Assembly: GCA_905221615.1 (NCBI GenBank)
Contig: CAJNDT010005323.1
Span: 74,520-138,519, forward strand
DNA length: 64,000 nucleotides
Source: Symbiodinium sp. CCMP2592
Lineage: Eukaryota > Sar > Dinophyceae > Suessiales > Symbiodiniaceae
Direction: 5' to 3'
Shown one piece after another: positions 1 through 12,034 of the stretch. Numbering within the stretch: the first letter of the stretch is position 1; every line of letters starts with the position of its first letter. The notes beneath the pieces are model-generated. The model was not told where the DNA came from, did not search any database, and was given only the letters and a program-made list of their open reading frames with translations. The position numbers and the translations under genes were made by a program.

Positions 1-1
1 T

Positions 2-88
2 CCAGTCTGCGGTGTCCTGGAGGACACGATCCCGACCTCGCGCATGTGTTGCCCTCGGGTCTTGCCTGACCTCTCCAAGGCCAAGTAA
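2..88 (+). CDS. possible C-terminal exon cut by the window edge
   Basis: A 28-codon open frame runs in from the left edge and ends at a TAA. Its codons mostly end in G or C and it reads as ordinary protein near its end (…RVLPDLSKAK). No domain is recognised. It is too short to separate from chance, so it is listed only as a possible last exon of a gene lying to the left. Confidence 0.18.
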   Translation, partial: PVCGVLEDTIPTSRMCCPRVLPDLSKAK

Positions 89-89
89 C

Positions 90-1340
90 ATGCTGATGGA
101 GAGTCTCACCTAAAGTCCTAAAGGTCGACACCGGAGAGGCAAGTCCGGAAACCCGACGCAAACACCACAGAGGACCCATTAACCACTTGCACAAAAGCAG
201 TCCCCATCTTGCCTGCTCCAGGCATCACGGTCTGGGCGGGTGGGAAAAGAGGTCGTACCTCAGAGATTGAGCCCAAGACTCCTGAGACACTCACAACTCG
301 CAATTCGTAATGGACAGACGTCGCGGCGAAAGCCCGAAGTTTGCCGGAACACGGGAGTCACATCAGGGCCACGGCACGGAAAGTACTAGATTGTCCTTGA
401 AGGTTGCAGGTTTGAGTTCCGGGCTAGCATCCTGAGAGGCTCCTGCATAAGAAGGTACCCGTAACGCAGCATGACAGAGCAGTATTATGACGGATGACGT
501 AATGTGATTACGATGGCATCACACTACAACATTACACATCGAGCGTCTTTGCAAAACAAAATCTCACAAAGACCCGGAAATCGTGCGACACAACTAGCAG
601 AGGGACTATGCAACAAGGCCGACGATGCGCAAATTTGCAGCTACGCATGCAGCGTCAGCAAACGAATCTATGCGTACAAAGCCGAAGCAGAAGTCCCGCA
701 CACTGAGGTTCGTGCACAGCCCCCAAGAGCGCGTGCGAAGTCAGCCTCCCATCACATGACACCGAGCAGTGCATATGCCACTGCAGTCTGAGCTGGGCAT
801 CTGTTGAAGTCCCCGTAAGCCAAAGGCTGGTGCAAAAGAAGCACAATGCTGGATGCTCCAATGGAGCGGTGATAGACCAAGCACCCCGAGACCGAGGGGT
901 TCGCTGGTGTTCTCCCCTCCTCGCTTTATGTCTGGTGGCGGTATGGGGAAGCACAATGACGAAAGCTGTAAAGCTCCAAAATCACCTCTGCGCAACTCAG
1001 GGCGAACTTGGAATATCCAAGGTCGCAAAAGTGCATAGAAAGTTTATATGCTCAAACAGTTGTGTCAGATAGAGCGCATGTGAGGATCCTGCATCCGGTG
1101 GCGCCCCGAAGCCACACGCCATCAACACCACCAATGCCATACGAGAAGAAAGCGCAGCTCTAAAGAAGAGAATCTCAAAATGGACTCCTGTGCTAGAGAT
1201 TGGACCCAAACATACTCAAACCCTAAACCCTAAATCAACCCAAACACCAGGGATCCTTTTTTCCTCCATAGGCTCCTTTGACGCTGGGCCGTCGTCTAGA
1301 AGGCTGGAGCACCTGGCACACCAGACCTGAGACGTCTCTG
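90..1340. other. no gene recognised
   Basis: Several short overlapping open frames occur on both strands but none has a recognisable domain or convincing splice signals. A short run of CCCTAAA-type repeats lies near 1,217-1,240. Confidence 0.4.
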
Positions 1341-1347
1341 GCACAGT

Positions 1348-1547
1348 TACTTAAAGGATCATGGGACTTAGTAACTACCTGTAGCCGGAAAGACCTACCC
1401 TTTTAGGGCTCCTTACTATGGTTTCTATATATAGTTCCTTAAAAAGGTAGGTCTTTTCGGCTACAGGTAGGGTTATTATTGGGGTAACTGTACTTATAAC
1501 TACTTATAACCCCAATGAAGGGACTTATAACTGTAGTCCTGCAAGTA
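1348..1547. mobile_element. family D palindromic element, copy 1, interrupted
   Basis: The outer sequence matches the copy at 33.8 kb: it starts TACTTAAAGGATCATGGGAC and later has GGGTTATTATTGGGGTAAC and CTTATAACCCCAATGAAGGG. The right end has lost about 17 bases of the terminal repeat relative to that copy. A second element sits inside the left arm. No coding capacity, so it is a MITE-like non-autonomous element. Confidence 0.7.
1378..1467. mobile_element. nested 90-bp inverted-repeat element with TA target duplication
   Basis: It has terminal inverted repeats of 22 bases with one mismatch, beginning CCTGTAGCCG. It is bounded on both sides by TA (1,376-1,377 and 1,468-1,469). The undisturbed family D copy at 33.8 kb lacks the insert, so this is a direct view of an insertion. 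A TA duplication is typical of Tc1/mariner-type movement. Confidence 0.7.
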
Positions 1548-1559
1548 TGACTGGTTCAA

Positions 1560-2190
1560 TGGAATACACCCACGGATTTTCCTCCCAAGCAATCTGTAGC
1601 ACCCTTTTCTTCCAACAGGCCTCGTACTTCAATTCATGGCACCCCTTCTTGCTTACTGGGCTGAATGTCTAGCCAGTCTCCAAAACGGTAAGCCTGCTAT
1701 ATGGTGGGAGCCAGGTTCCTGTTACACAGAAAAGGATGCACGACTTACCGATGCAACGGGAGCTTAGGAGTGGCTCATGTGATGTCAGACAAGTTTCAAG
1801 GAAAACTGACCGGGCTTAGTGGAACTTAGACAGAAGGTCAGGAAGCTCTCTCGGTCTCCCTCCATCATCATTTGAAGCATTGCCGCAGACCGTGGTCGCA
1901 AAACATTGAGCGGAAAAGCAACCACAGGGAATTAGCTTCCATGCTGTGATGTAGACATCCAAGCCAAGGCTCGCTCAGCCGAACTACCTTGCCTTGCTCA
2001 TTGCACAAGAGCATGACCTTGGATTCCAGAAGAACCGCCTAACCTAAAACGTTGACGTTCCAAGCATCGCACAACTCTCCCACTCTTACAGGTCAGCGAC
2101 ACCCTTCTATGAGGGCTCCTAGACGGCTCCTGGTGACCTGGTGTAAATAAAAGCGGCTACGGGGAATGCAACCTCGGGCCTGGGGTTTAT
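1560..2190. other. no gene recognised
   Basis: Mixed-composition DNA with no long open frame, no recognisable domain and no clear repeat. Confidence 0.4.
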
Positions 2191-2197
2191 ATACAGC

Positions 2198-2300
2198 AAG
2201 CCCCAAAAAGTTGGAAACCAGATTAAGGACAATTAGCGCTGGGATTCCTAATACATTACTCTTAAGGAGTGAGGCTATGGAGTTTCCAACTTTTGGGCTT
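2198..2300. mobile_element. family F palindromic element
   Basis: The left end AAGCCCCAAAAAGTTGGAAAC is matched in inverse at the right end (GTTTCCAACTTTTGGGCTT), with one base missing in the A/T run. About 103 bp in all. Related end sequence recurs near 59.1 kb. Confidence 0.6.
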
Positions 2301-3281
2301 CTACTGTAGGTTTATGGAAACGTCCACAGCTTGGTCACCGGAATCCGATAACCACGAGTGCAAAAAAGGTGCACCTCCGTGCCCTATCGTCATTTTGGAT
2401 CTTGGCCCAGCCTTGAGGTTTAGGGCTGTAAAGTTCGTGGCCTTGGGATTCCAATCATCTCCGGATTTAGGGGCAGTACTTCTGGAAGTCCTGACATATT
2501 CGCAGATTGACCGCAAAAGACAAGCCGCAGCTGAGGCTAGGCTTAGACCTAAAGTTTTGAGCCCTTAGAAATTGCGTCTTACACCGTGCTGGGCTTCCGG
2601 CATTGCAGCTGTTGGGCAGGCCGATGACAATCTGTGGCACATGGCCGGGGAGTTGGAAGGGAAAAGGAACGGGCACGGTACTCATCTGCACAGTGGACAG
2701 GCCCAGAGACTCAGTGCCTGAAGACGAGGATTAACGTCGCATACAAGTGTGGCAAATACACATCTCTCTTTCCTGCGGGACTGAAATCCCGGCGGCCATT
2801 CCCTGGATGGACCGTCTGTTCACCAACCACGTACCCTGCGTGCCTGCTGTGGATCCTCCTCCGCCTCTTCCGAGGGGAGGTGCACGTCTTGCTTGCCCCT
2901 GAATGCCCAATTTTCAGCGTTGGGGCTGGGATGGGGGCCAAGCCTTTGCAAAAAGACAGGGAAGCCGAAGTTTGATTGACAAATCATGTATAGCTGTTTG
3001 CGCAGCTTGCGGTGCTCCCAGGATGCGATGGGTTGGGAGGCTCCATGCCTTCTGAGCCTGAGGGGTTGAGACCGACCGGCCTGTCTACGGAGGGGTTAGG
3101 AATCAAAAGCTACCCTCGCGGTGTCCATAGCCTGACGACTTCCCACCTTGTGCCCCTAGGACCCAGGATTTTCGGGGATTCCTTTCTATTCCTTCTTTGA
3201 ATGCAAGGCCCGAAGCCTGTTTGCTACTGGGCTTAAGTCTAGTAGCCATGCCCGAAGCCCGAAGCCAAACCCTCACCTATA

Positions 3282-3381
3282 TGGGAGTTTCCACAAATTA
3301 GGGTACCTTATTTTGGGGTCCTTGTCATAAGGATCCTACGCTTTAGGGTACTATGTTGGGGTCCCCTATTTTCGAAACTCA
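3282..3381. mobile_element. family A palindromic element, copy 1
   Basis: One of seven copies of a roughly 100-bp palindrome with ends like TGGGAGTTTCCGAAAAT and an inner block containing GGATCCT and GGGTAC motifs. This copy is diverged at its right end. Confidence 0.7.
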
Positions 3382-3469
3382 AAGATATCAAGCGTCCACA
3401 CCCCATGTTGCCATCACAATCCACCGGCCACGCTAAACTCGAAACAATGTGTTGACAGTCGGGGCGGAG

Positions 3470-3700
3470 GTTCTTCGGGATAGTCTTGCACATGTCTGCA
3501 GGAACCTGTTCCACAGTAGCAGGATCAGAATCCAAGCGCAAAGCAAGGAAACGATGGAAGCAGTGTAAGTGAAAGTGCAGATGGGCTGCTCGCCGACCAC
3601 CTTGGCCAACAAAGGCAGTATCCTCGGTTTCTTGCAAAAGCTCATCAGAAGGGCGAGCCCACCGAAGTGTGAGCAAAATACATTGAGGCCCTCCGTTAAA
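3470..3700 (-). CDS. possible exon encoding a membrane segment
   Basis: A minus-strand open frame contains a hydrophobic stretch (around IVSLLCAWILILLLW) preceded by a mixed segment with several aromatic residues. Codons mostly end in C or G. No start, splice sites or family could be fixed. A different reading frame is also open across the same stretch, so this is a weak candidate. Confidence 0.2.
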
Positions 3701-4639
3701 GCCAGGTGAGGGGGTCGTTCGGATCGACACGGGTTTGGAGTGAGCATTTGGCTCTATCAGCTTGTCCACATGCCTCCTCCCGAGCTCTACGGACAAATGT
3801 CGATGCGAAAGCAAGAGGCCTGCGAGGTGCCGGGGCAGAGACCCTGAGGTGGCAAAAGTGTATTACTCTGATGTGTGTTTGCAACTAGGTATGGGAAGAC
3901 GAAACCCCAATCAATCCTACTGACTGCTGCCCCAACACCTCAACACACCATCGATGCCCTGCTCCGATCGCATCGCTGAGGGGCACAGCGAGAGAAGCCT
4001 CAACAATAAGGCGCTTGATTTCGAGGGCTAGGGAATGCTGGGGATAGATCTTGGCTCATCATCTTGGTTTTGGACTGTTTCCTCTTGATTTCACGAAGGA
4101 GCCGTCCAAGTTCTTCACACGTGCTCTCGCCCTCACACGGACTCGAGTCGATCATGCCGCGAAAAAGCAAGCCGTTATGTCGTTGTTCGACACAACAAAA
4201 CCACCACAGGCCTAAAGACTCTGCACACGATTGACCCAAGTAGGCGGGACTTGCTCAAACAAAAGAATGGGTTCAAGGAAGGTCCCATGCTCAAGTTTTC
4301 ACTTACTTTGTGCTTTAGATTACGCAACATACTAACATACTCCATCCTCTGGCCTCAAGGCCCGAACCCCGGACACTTCAGCCGCAAGACTCCAGCTGGG
4401 CAGACTCATCAAAGAAGCGCTCGGCCAAGCGCCGGCGCTCCTTTGGCTGTCGACTTGCAGCTAAAGGAAGGAAACTGAGGACAGCATCTTGAGAATGATG
4501 ACTGTTTTTTTTTGCATCCGGGCTTGAGAATGATGACTACAAGGACATGACACTGGTTTCCAACACATTAATTAATGCATCGAACACAAGAGTGAACACA
4601 TCCAAATGTTAGCCGACAACGAAAGGCATACGCTGCGGT

Positions 4640-4975
4640 GAAATTCTAGACATCTAACAACAGTAACCTGTGGCAACAGCGGCAGAGGCAGTGGTAGTCG
4701 TGGTCGCTGCTGTAGTCATTGTCGGCATCACCGAAATAGCAGTTACTGGGAAGCAGCGGCAGTCGTCCGGATCGTAGCAGTGGTGCCGCTGTGGCTGTGG
4801 TTGGGGTTGGGTTTGCAAATGCTGCTGAATCTTGGTCTTGGCATCTACGTTGTATTGTCGATGATGCTGTTGCTGTTACAGCTGATGTTGCTGTGCAATA
4901 GTAGCAGTCATCGGTGGCTTTCGCGATTGCTATCGTCGCTTGTGCTTGTACTAGCGGCAAGTACTGGCACGGTAT
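4640..4975. repeat. degenerate GCA/CTG-type triplet repeat
   Basis: The stretch is dominated by imperfect AGCAGT/GCTGTT-like triplets, which give low-complexity Ala/Thr- or Leu-rich open frames on both strands. Those frames are treated as artefacts of the repeat. Confidence 0.5.
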
Positions 4976-6151
4976 AACGAGCTCTTGTTCTGGGTTTCCT
5001 TGGTTTCGCAAGAGAAAGCCAGGAGCTGTAAACCTGAATCACCTCGCACAGCCCAAACTGCATCCCTATGTGGCCTAGAACGAATGGGCAATCTTTCCTT
5101 CAACCCAATTCTGTGTGGGAAGGCTCAAGAACTGGACGGTCTTGTGTTTACGGATTCAAAAACTTTTTCAAGCTGTTGCAGACCCCATCCATTGGCAAAA
5201 GACAGCTGCTTCCCCTTGAAATGGCTAACCTTTGGCGTGAATTAGAAGCTCGAGTCTCATGTTCGGCCTTAAACCCACAAAATGCCAAAAGACACTAGAG
5301 TCGGAAATCCCAAAGCACTCGCTAACACCTGTCCGCAAGAGTGCCCTTGACTCCACCCGCACTTGGCCTCCTCAGGTATGGGGCCTTCAATCTCGCGATG
5401 CTCCTCTCATGAATCCGAAAGCATTGCTCACGGGCATCATGCAAGTGCCAGGAACACTGTGAAATTCTCTTCTTGGTAGCAGCTGTTCATCGGGACCCTG
5501 TCGACCTCTGTACTCAAGACTCGAGACTAACCCCTTTTGCGGACCTGGGCTTGACGCGAATTTGTGACAGATACACTTCCCGCTTCCATTGCTTTGTCTT
5601 TGCCGAATGCCATGCGCAACATAGCTGAAGTGCTTCTACCATTAATGGCCCTCCAACTAGCCTCTCCACGATCAGCTGGGACGTGACATCCAAACGCGAT
5701 AGATTATACAAGCTCAGCATACACGCAGAAGTTGCACCGTGTTAACACCATGAATCACAAGCGCTTGCTTGCAACAGTGTTCAAGGTAGTTTCGATCAAC
5801 ACATAGGGGACGAGGTATCGTAATTCCAGATGAACCACCCGACTACTGGCTATTACGTGGTGGTACCACGAACACGACCAATCCAGTAACACGAGCAAGG
5901 TCTAGCTCTAGCTGTATCCACAGTAAACTACATATCCGAAGGGTGCTTCAAGGGTCCCTTGGAATCGTGAAGACTAAAGACAGTCCTCATAATCCTTGAG
6001 AACTTCATTCAGGGGGGAGCACAATAGTCTACTCTAAATTACAACTTGAAAGTTCCAAAAGACTGATGTAAAGCCCCGGGTAAGTAATAAACCTCCATAC
6101 CGACAAAACCCCTTATACACCCTTGAGGGATCCCCTCTCAAGGAACCCTGG

Positions 6152-6321
6152 TACCCAGAGACTCCAATATCCCTTTCAGGAATATACCTTAAATCTTATT
6201 AGGTATCCTACTATAATCCAAGGTATATTCCTTAATTAAGGGATATACCTTAAATCATATAAGGGATCCTACCATCATTTAAGGATTATTCCTTTATTAA
6301 GGGATATTGGAGTTTCTGGGA
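6152..6321. mobile_element. family E palindromic element, copy 1, with doubled core
   Basis: The ends TACCCAGAGACTCCAATATC and GATATTGGAGTTTCTGGGA are inverted repeats. The inner AT-rich unit (…GGAATATACCTTAAATC…) is present twice in tandem here, against once in the copy at 58,972, which explains the extra 57 bp. Confidence 0.7.
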
Positions 6322-6425
6322 GGGACCCGTCCTTCATCAGCCACCAGTTCAAGTCTTCCCAGAGAAGGCGCAAGGCGCGCCGGGAGCCCCTCGCCCGAAC
6401 TCGACGAAAGGACTCCTTTATAAAG

Positions 6426-6610
6426 CAACTAGGGCTTAGGGTTTAGGGTTTATAGGCTGAGGGTTTTAGGGTTCAGGGCCTCAAGGTTTAGGGTCAGGAT
6501 TTGTTTGGAGCTCCTCTTATGTCTGCTCAAAGGGTTAGGGTTTCGGGTCTAGGGTTTTCGGGGTTGAGCATTTGGGGTTCAGGGTTTCGGTGCGCACACT
6601 CGGATGGATT
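6426..6610 (+). repeat. degenerate telomere-like TTTAGGG tract
   Basis: Repeated variants of GGTTTAGGG, GGGTTTTAGGG and GGGTTTCGGG in one orientation. TTTAGGG is the telomere repeat of many algae and alveolates. Here it is interstitial and decayed. Confidence 0.6.
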
Positions 6611-7714
6611 TTTTTCCCTCCTACCGGATTAGGTGAGTTACATGGTTCGAGGTCTGACTTAGGGGTTTAGGCTTTTAGGCCTTTTCAGATCCTTATTAGA
6701 ACATTAGGGGGTAAGGGGGAGGAGGAGGGAGAGAACTATGCTTCCTTGAGCAGGCCTTGTTCGACCCTGAGCAAGGCCTTATGAGGGGTATCAAGGCTTC
6801 AAATTCCGGCCACTCCTATGGATAGTAGAAAGGCTGAAACAAAATAGACAACGGTGTCGTGTTTTTTGAGTTGTCTGCTATGCTGTACACATAATAGGGA
6901 CCCCTAGAAAAAAGAATGACGTTAACTACATGGGAACACCATCTTATCTATTCTGGCCCTTGCGTTGATGTGACTTGCGGAATACCATTTAAAGACTCTG
7001 CGATTTCATGGCTTGTCAAGTAGTGTTGGTGCAGTCTCATTGTGGGCTAGGTGTCATCCTAACAGCCTCACAAAGACAGACTGACAGGCTTTGACAACCA
7101 CTTCGTCCACACGGTCACCTGTCTCGGGTTGACGAATGTTGACGATTGTTGATTGTTGGATGTAGGAAGTTACGGTTGGGCCGGAGTAGTTAAGCGCAGA
7201 GCATATTCCCCGTCAAGTCCTATAGTATCAAAACATACAAATAGGGCCACATGTTGGCTACAACCACCCCAACCGTTCCCCACACCACATGCACGACATG
7301 CCAAGTCCCCCTTACGAGTTTTCAGAACAAGACCTGCAACTCACCCAACTACGGCCCTTGCTTCCCACAGAACACCCTCGGCACTCGCGGTAGCCGAACT
7401 GGCTTCCTTGTGGTACTCTGCGATCTTGCTCCTCACACCAAACCTCTCAGTCCTTGGAAGATGGTGCCGGCGCTTCTGACTTGCTGTGCACTCGAAAACT
7501 CCCCGCTGTTTACAGTCGAAGCTATTCAATCGGAAAACCCTTTGAAAAAACTCTGAGTCCCAGCTGCAACTCCCCGAGGCGGGCTTCGACTCGTGGTGCC
7601 GAGGCTACCGTGGACGCATCCTGGGCGCAAACCACTACGACTCCTTTTCCTTTTCCTACTCTCGACAGAATTTCTTGTGCACAAACGAAATGCAGCAGAC
7701 ATGCAACCATGTAG

Positions 7715-7870
7715 GTTTGCACGTATACATGTATGTATGCATGTATGTATGTGTGTAGTATGTATAATACTCAGTATTTAACACACTATATGTAATATAT
7801 AACATATGATGTAATGCACATGTATGTACGTATGCATGTACACATGTATGTACGTACGCATGGATGGATG
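7715..7870. repeat. TATG/CATG microsatellite
   Basis: Runs of TATG, ATGTATGTATG and CATGTATGTACG units. Cys/His/Tyr-rich open frames over it are repeat artefacts. Confidence 0.7.
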
Positions 7871-8484
7871 GAGGAACGGAAAATTATAGGCATGCATTCA
7901 CATAAGAATGTTTCACTGTTCCTCCCAGATCGCCTGCTGCTCCTTTTGCGCTCCGAATAACGACAAGTACCACGACTGCGAGGGTGGCGGATACGGCCAG
8001 AATACTGGTGTGAACGGGTTGCAAGCCTGATACTCGACAACTAGTCGCGTAACCCTAAAGGGATCGAAACAGTTCAGAGAGGCTGCAGACGGTGAACCGC
8101 TGGTGGCCCCATAGAGAGGATGGCTTTATCCGAAAGTTCGACATGCTAAGCTATCCAGAGCCATGCGTACGAGATGAACCACGACCGGAAGTCTCAGGCT
8201 TCTCCCCAACAAGGCGGCCATGCTGCTTTGTCGTCCCATTCTGGATCGAATATAGTGCCGACCGTCTTGGTTGCACCTGGTATGCAGTCTGTCAGTTTCG
8301 CGTTTTGTCAAGGCTTACAATGGCTTACAAGCGACATTTGCATGAATCCTTGGGGTTTTAGGAACTTCCGGGTTTGTCGTCGCTTACAAGTGTCACAAAG
8401 CCGCTTACACAGCACCTGCCTCACAAAGCCAATGCCAAATGCAAAGCATTCAACGACATCGGCTAGACTCTGCGCATGCCGGGT

Positions 8485-8580
8485 GCCTCTGGCAATCATC
8501 ACAGCATCGCAGCCCGTCTCACGGAGCATGCGATCCTGGCATGCGTGCTTCAGCTTTCCGGGCGGTATTGAACCCTGTTT
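8485..8580 (-). CDS. single exon or relic of tRNA-dihydrouridine synthase
   Basis: The minus-strand frame contains RMLRETGCDAVMIARG, preceded by GSIPPGKLKHA. This matches the conserved late segment of the Dus family, where a Gly-Asp/Ser-Ile turn is followed by a helix and a (T/S)GCD-xVM-(I/V)-(G/A)RG strand that helps bind FMN phosphate. Dus enzymes reduce uridine to dihydrouridine in tRNA using FMN and NADPH. After ARG the expected Asn-Pro motif is missing: the frame continues into unrelated residues, so the exon probably ends at AGAG before GCACCC (a GC donor would be acceptable in this lineage), or the gene is broken. No other Dus segment was found nearby, so this may be one exon among long introns, or a fragment. 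Confidence 0.6.
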
Positions 8581-9654
8581 ACATAACCTGCGGCCAAGCT
8601 TGCAACAGCGTAGAGCGATCTGGAGCACAACATGCATCACCAGGGCCATCTTCATCGTCGTCATCACGGCCGGTCATCTCCATTGACAAGGTCTCAATCG
8701 CCGGGACTAGGATTGCTCGGAATGGGCTTCGGCATGTCGCTCTTCCTCTTGCAAAACTGTGTTGTGTGTTTTCTTGGTGTTGTTGTCGTAGTCAAAACCT
8801 CTTGAGGTCTTCTCGGCGATGCTCATGCAATATGGTGAGTACTGTGCGGATAATGCTCGTCATACAATGATTCTTTCTGCGACGACGACATGCTGCGACT
8901 AATTACGATGACAGCGGCGACGACGACAACCACCACTACCGCTAACACCACAGCCGCAGCTCGTTCCTATTCCCGCTGCTGCTACTGCTATTTCTACTGG
9001 GGTCGAAGCTTCTGGGCGAACTTAATTATGCAACATAGCATCTGAAGAGATTGGTGCAGCCGCGCTTCTGCATCGCTTCTCGAGAACACATCACCGTTTC
9101 CGATGATCGACAGCCGGGCACCTCGAAAGAACAGATTTTACAAATTGCCACCCTGCATCCCACGGCTCGCGAAGGGAGTGGGAAATCATGTACGAGGCTG
9201 TAGTGTCAAAGGGCCTGACGGCATGATAGAGACTTTTGCCTTTTGCGTGTGCAAAACGCAGATCAAGCGAGCTTGACCCCAACGGCTATACCATGGCGAC
9301 ACATCTGGCCTGCCAGCTCCTTCGCTTTTCGGATATGCTCCCAGCGCGCAGGGCTTTTCTTGGATTCCTCGCTGGTGTAGCTTGAGCTTCAAAGTCAAGC
9401 TAGGCACATCTACTTCCGCCAGCCTTGGTTGCGCTAATATCGTAGACAGTGATGTTTGAGCATGGCTTCTTGATCCAATGGACAGAACTGTAACCCAGTA
9501 GATGGATTACATAACTCTGAACACAGTCATTCGATCACATGTAGTATTAAACCCCCCGCTGCTTCGTTTCATTCAGAACCTTACTTTCTTCGTCGAAGCA
9601 CGGAATGTGCCAGCTGTTCAAAATTCCTACAGGCCCAGCAAGCTCTCGGATGCT

Positions 9655-9740
9655 ACTGCAGGGGCCTTGATGATTAGAATAGGGCCTTTTGTATATCCTA
9701 GCAGACGTATACTCAGGAACACTAAGGGACCACACTGGTA
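9655..9740. repeat. possible half of a family C element
   Basis: AGGGGCCTTGATGATTAGAATAGGG resembles the left end of family C elements, but no matching right end is visible. Confidence 0.3.
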
Positions 9741-10528
9741 ATCATTCAAGCTTCTTAGGAGAATGAAGAAGAATGAAAGAAGGGAGTCGCACTCGCGGAT
9801 ACCATTGGAGGTGAAGGTGGGCGTCTGCAGCAGTCTGAAGAACTGTGCACTTTTCTGTCCTCGCGAGCATTGCGTGGATGCAAAACCACGTAGTCCAAGC
9901 GGCCCTTCGCATATCCTCGGCTCAACTCCAGCGTTCAATTGCCGAGCGGGCAAGCACACTGTTTACTACAGCCAACAGTGTGCTGCACTCCTGACAAACC
10001 TGAGACATACCTTGCCAGCTGCCTGCAGCAGCAAACATCGGCATCTCGAATGCACGTAAAGCGGACATCGATGCTGATAGGCTGCATGAAAACAAACCAA
10101 AGCTCCTTTCCTGATGTTTTGAAGCAGAAAATCCGGGGGCGTATCCCTGCGTGACTTGACATGACCACGGGAAGAGCCCAGTGACGGATGGCACGCAGGT
10201 ACACCTGCAAGGCGAGGCAATGGGTTTTCGGTGAATCTGCTCAAGTTCTCAGGTCCTCTGCACCCAGCACCGACATCGTTTGATACTTCGTCCTGCTCTT
10301 AAACCACGAGGTCCTTCGTAGGTAGCTTCCCTTAGACCCCTTGACTCGACTGGTGAAACTGTGGCCAAACATTGCCTCATGAAGTCTGCTGACCCGCCGA
10401 CCAGAGCCGTCAAAAGCCAAAGCTTCAATCCCAAGTCGCACTGGAACGTTCCCAGTCCCCCACCTCGCGCCGCTCCTCATCTTCATTAAGGCCCAGCCGC
10501 ATCCTCAGAGAAGAAAAGGAGACGGAGA

Positions 10529-10855
10529 TTGAACATGAGATTATGCCACGACTCTCCCGGCTGGTGTCAGAAAGATCTAAATATCAAATCACCCGACGTA
10601 GGCGCCGCAAACCATAAACTCAGGCAACGTGCTTGGCGCCGATCGCGCCGATGGGCAGAGAAGTCTGCGACCGCCACCTTGCACGCACGATCTGAGAGAC
10701 TGAGACTAGGAAGACGAACAAGCGTCACCATACTACAGGAATTGCAATTGCTGTTCTTAGTCACATCAACTTGCCTGCTCAAATATTGGGTGGTCAAGTC
10801 AGTGCTTCAGGGCATGGAGGCCAAGGTAGTCGTTGCCAGGCTATGTATTGGGTAA
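10529..10855 (+). CDS. hypothetical ORF, 108 residues
   Basis: An ATG-initiated open frame with an Arg-rich first half and a hydrophobic, helix-like end (LQELQLLFLVTSTCLLKYW). Codon use near the 3' end looks protein-like. No family is recognised, and a chance ORF of this size is expected in the window, so confidence is low. Confidence 0.25.
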   Translation: MNMRLCHDSPGWCQKDLNIKSPDVGAANHKLRQRAWRRSRRWAEKSATATLHARSERLRLGRRTSVTILQELQLLFLVTSTCLLKYWVVKSVLQGMEAKVVVARLCIG

Positions 10856-11094
10856 GCCAGGCCTAGATCACACTTCTGGTAGTAGATCATAAGAAGATTT
10901 TCCTGAGGTCCTTAAAGTAACCCCTGCAGCAACCCTAAGCTTCCCTAAACTCTACCAGGGCCCCATAAAGCCCTCGCAGAAGCCCTCTGAACCCCCATGT
11001 CCTGGTTTCATGCGAGGGGACTCTGCAAGGCGCTCGAACATCTCTCGAAGCACAAACGGCCGATTCAGCATCGCCGGGCCGAGTCCTCTGAGTT

Positions 11095-11150
11095 TGGTGA
11101 GCTGTTGGGCTTGGGGTTTCGGGTCTGTGATGCTGGGGTTTTGGGGTTTT
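11095..11150 (+). repeat. short telomere-like tract
   Basis: GGGGTTT-type units (GGGCTTGGGGTTTCGGG, GGGGTTTTGGGGTTTTG) in one orientation, decayed. Confidence 0.4.
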
Positions 11151-11499
11151 GAAGCTGGCTAGGGTCGGTTTGGGGGCACAGGTGGGGCCAGAATTTTCGA
11201 GAGCGGCGGCTTTGCAGACTCTCCCCGGTACGCCATCCACCCCGAACAAGGAATGCAAAGAATCCACTACACCCGTCTCCTCTACATAGCCAGCCTCATC
11301 CTAAACCCAAGTCGCTGGACGTTTCGACCAAATAAGCCCAACAACCCTGAGACCTTGCAGTCCAGCAGCCATCATTGATGATATGGGGTGATGGGCAGCC
11401 GAAGTTCAGGTCGATACCATGAATTCCTCACATCTCGCGATTGGCATCAGCCAGGACGCAAACAACATATGGACACATCCAAAGCCGGGTAACAACGAT

Positions 11500-11760
11500 A
11501 TACACGTATGTGTGCATGCATGTATGCACAGAAGCATGCGTGCATGCATGTACGTAGGTAGCTAGGTAGCTAGGTAAATACACACATGGGTAAACAGCAA
11601 CAAGTTTACACCATTAGTACAGCTCCACTCAAATGCCAAGTATGGATGGATCCATGGCTGGCTGGGTGGGTGGGTGGGTGTGTGTGTGTGGGTGGGTGGG
11701 TGGGTGGGTGGGTGGGTGGGTGGGTGGAAGGGATGGATGGATGGATGGATGGATATGGCC
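11500..11760. repeat. compound minisatellite: TGCA, TAGG, TGGG and GGAT units
   Basis: From left to right the stretch holds CATGCATG runs, GTAGGTAGCTAGG units, a TGGG array broken by GTGTGTGTG, and a GGAT array. Pro/Thr/His-rich frames on the minus strand and Gly/Trp-rich frames on the plus strand are artefacts of the array. Confidence 0.8.
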
Positions 11761-12034
11761 GCATCGTGTATGCACTGCGTATGTACGCATGTGTGGACAC
11801 GCATGTAGTTGCGTGAATCGGTGCGTATGCCGATATGTGATGTCATGCATTGTCTTGCGGGCTAATATCTGTAACCTAGTATCATAGAGTGCAGTGTAGC
11901 GCGACGTGATGTACTGTGATGCATCAGGATGTCATGTAATGCATTGTACTGTCATATGACGAGAAGCCTGTTGCCCAGTGTGGCTTGTCGCTTGCGGCCC
12001 GGTCCTGATCCGGCCGACCGGGTTTGATGGCATC

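Noticed and set aside
2380..2415. Spliced-leader-like CATTTTGGATCTTGG
   Set aside because: It differs from the dinoflagellate spliced leader (…CCATTTTGGCTCAAG) at several positions and lacks a donor after it.
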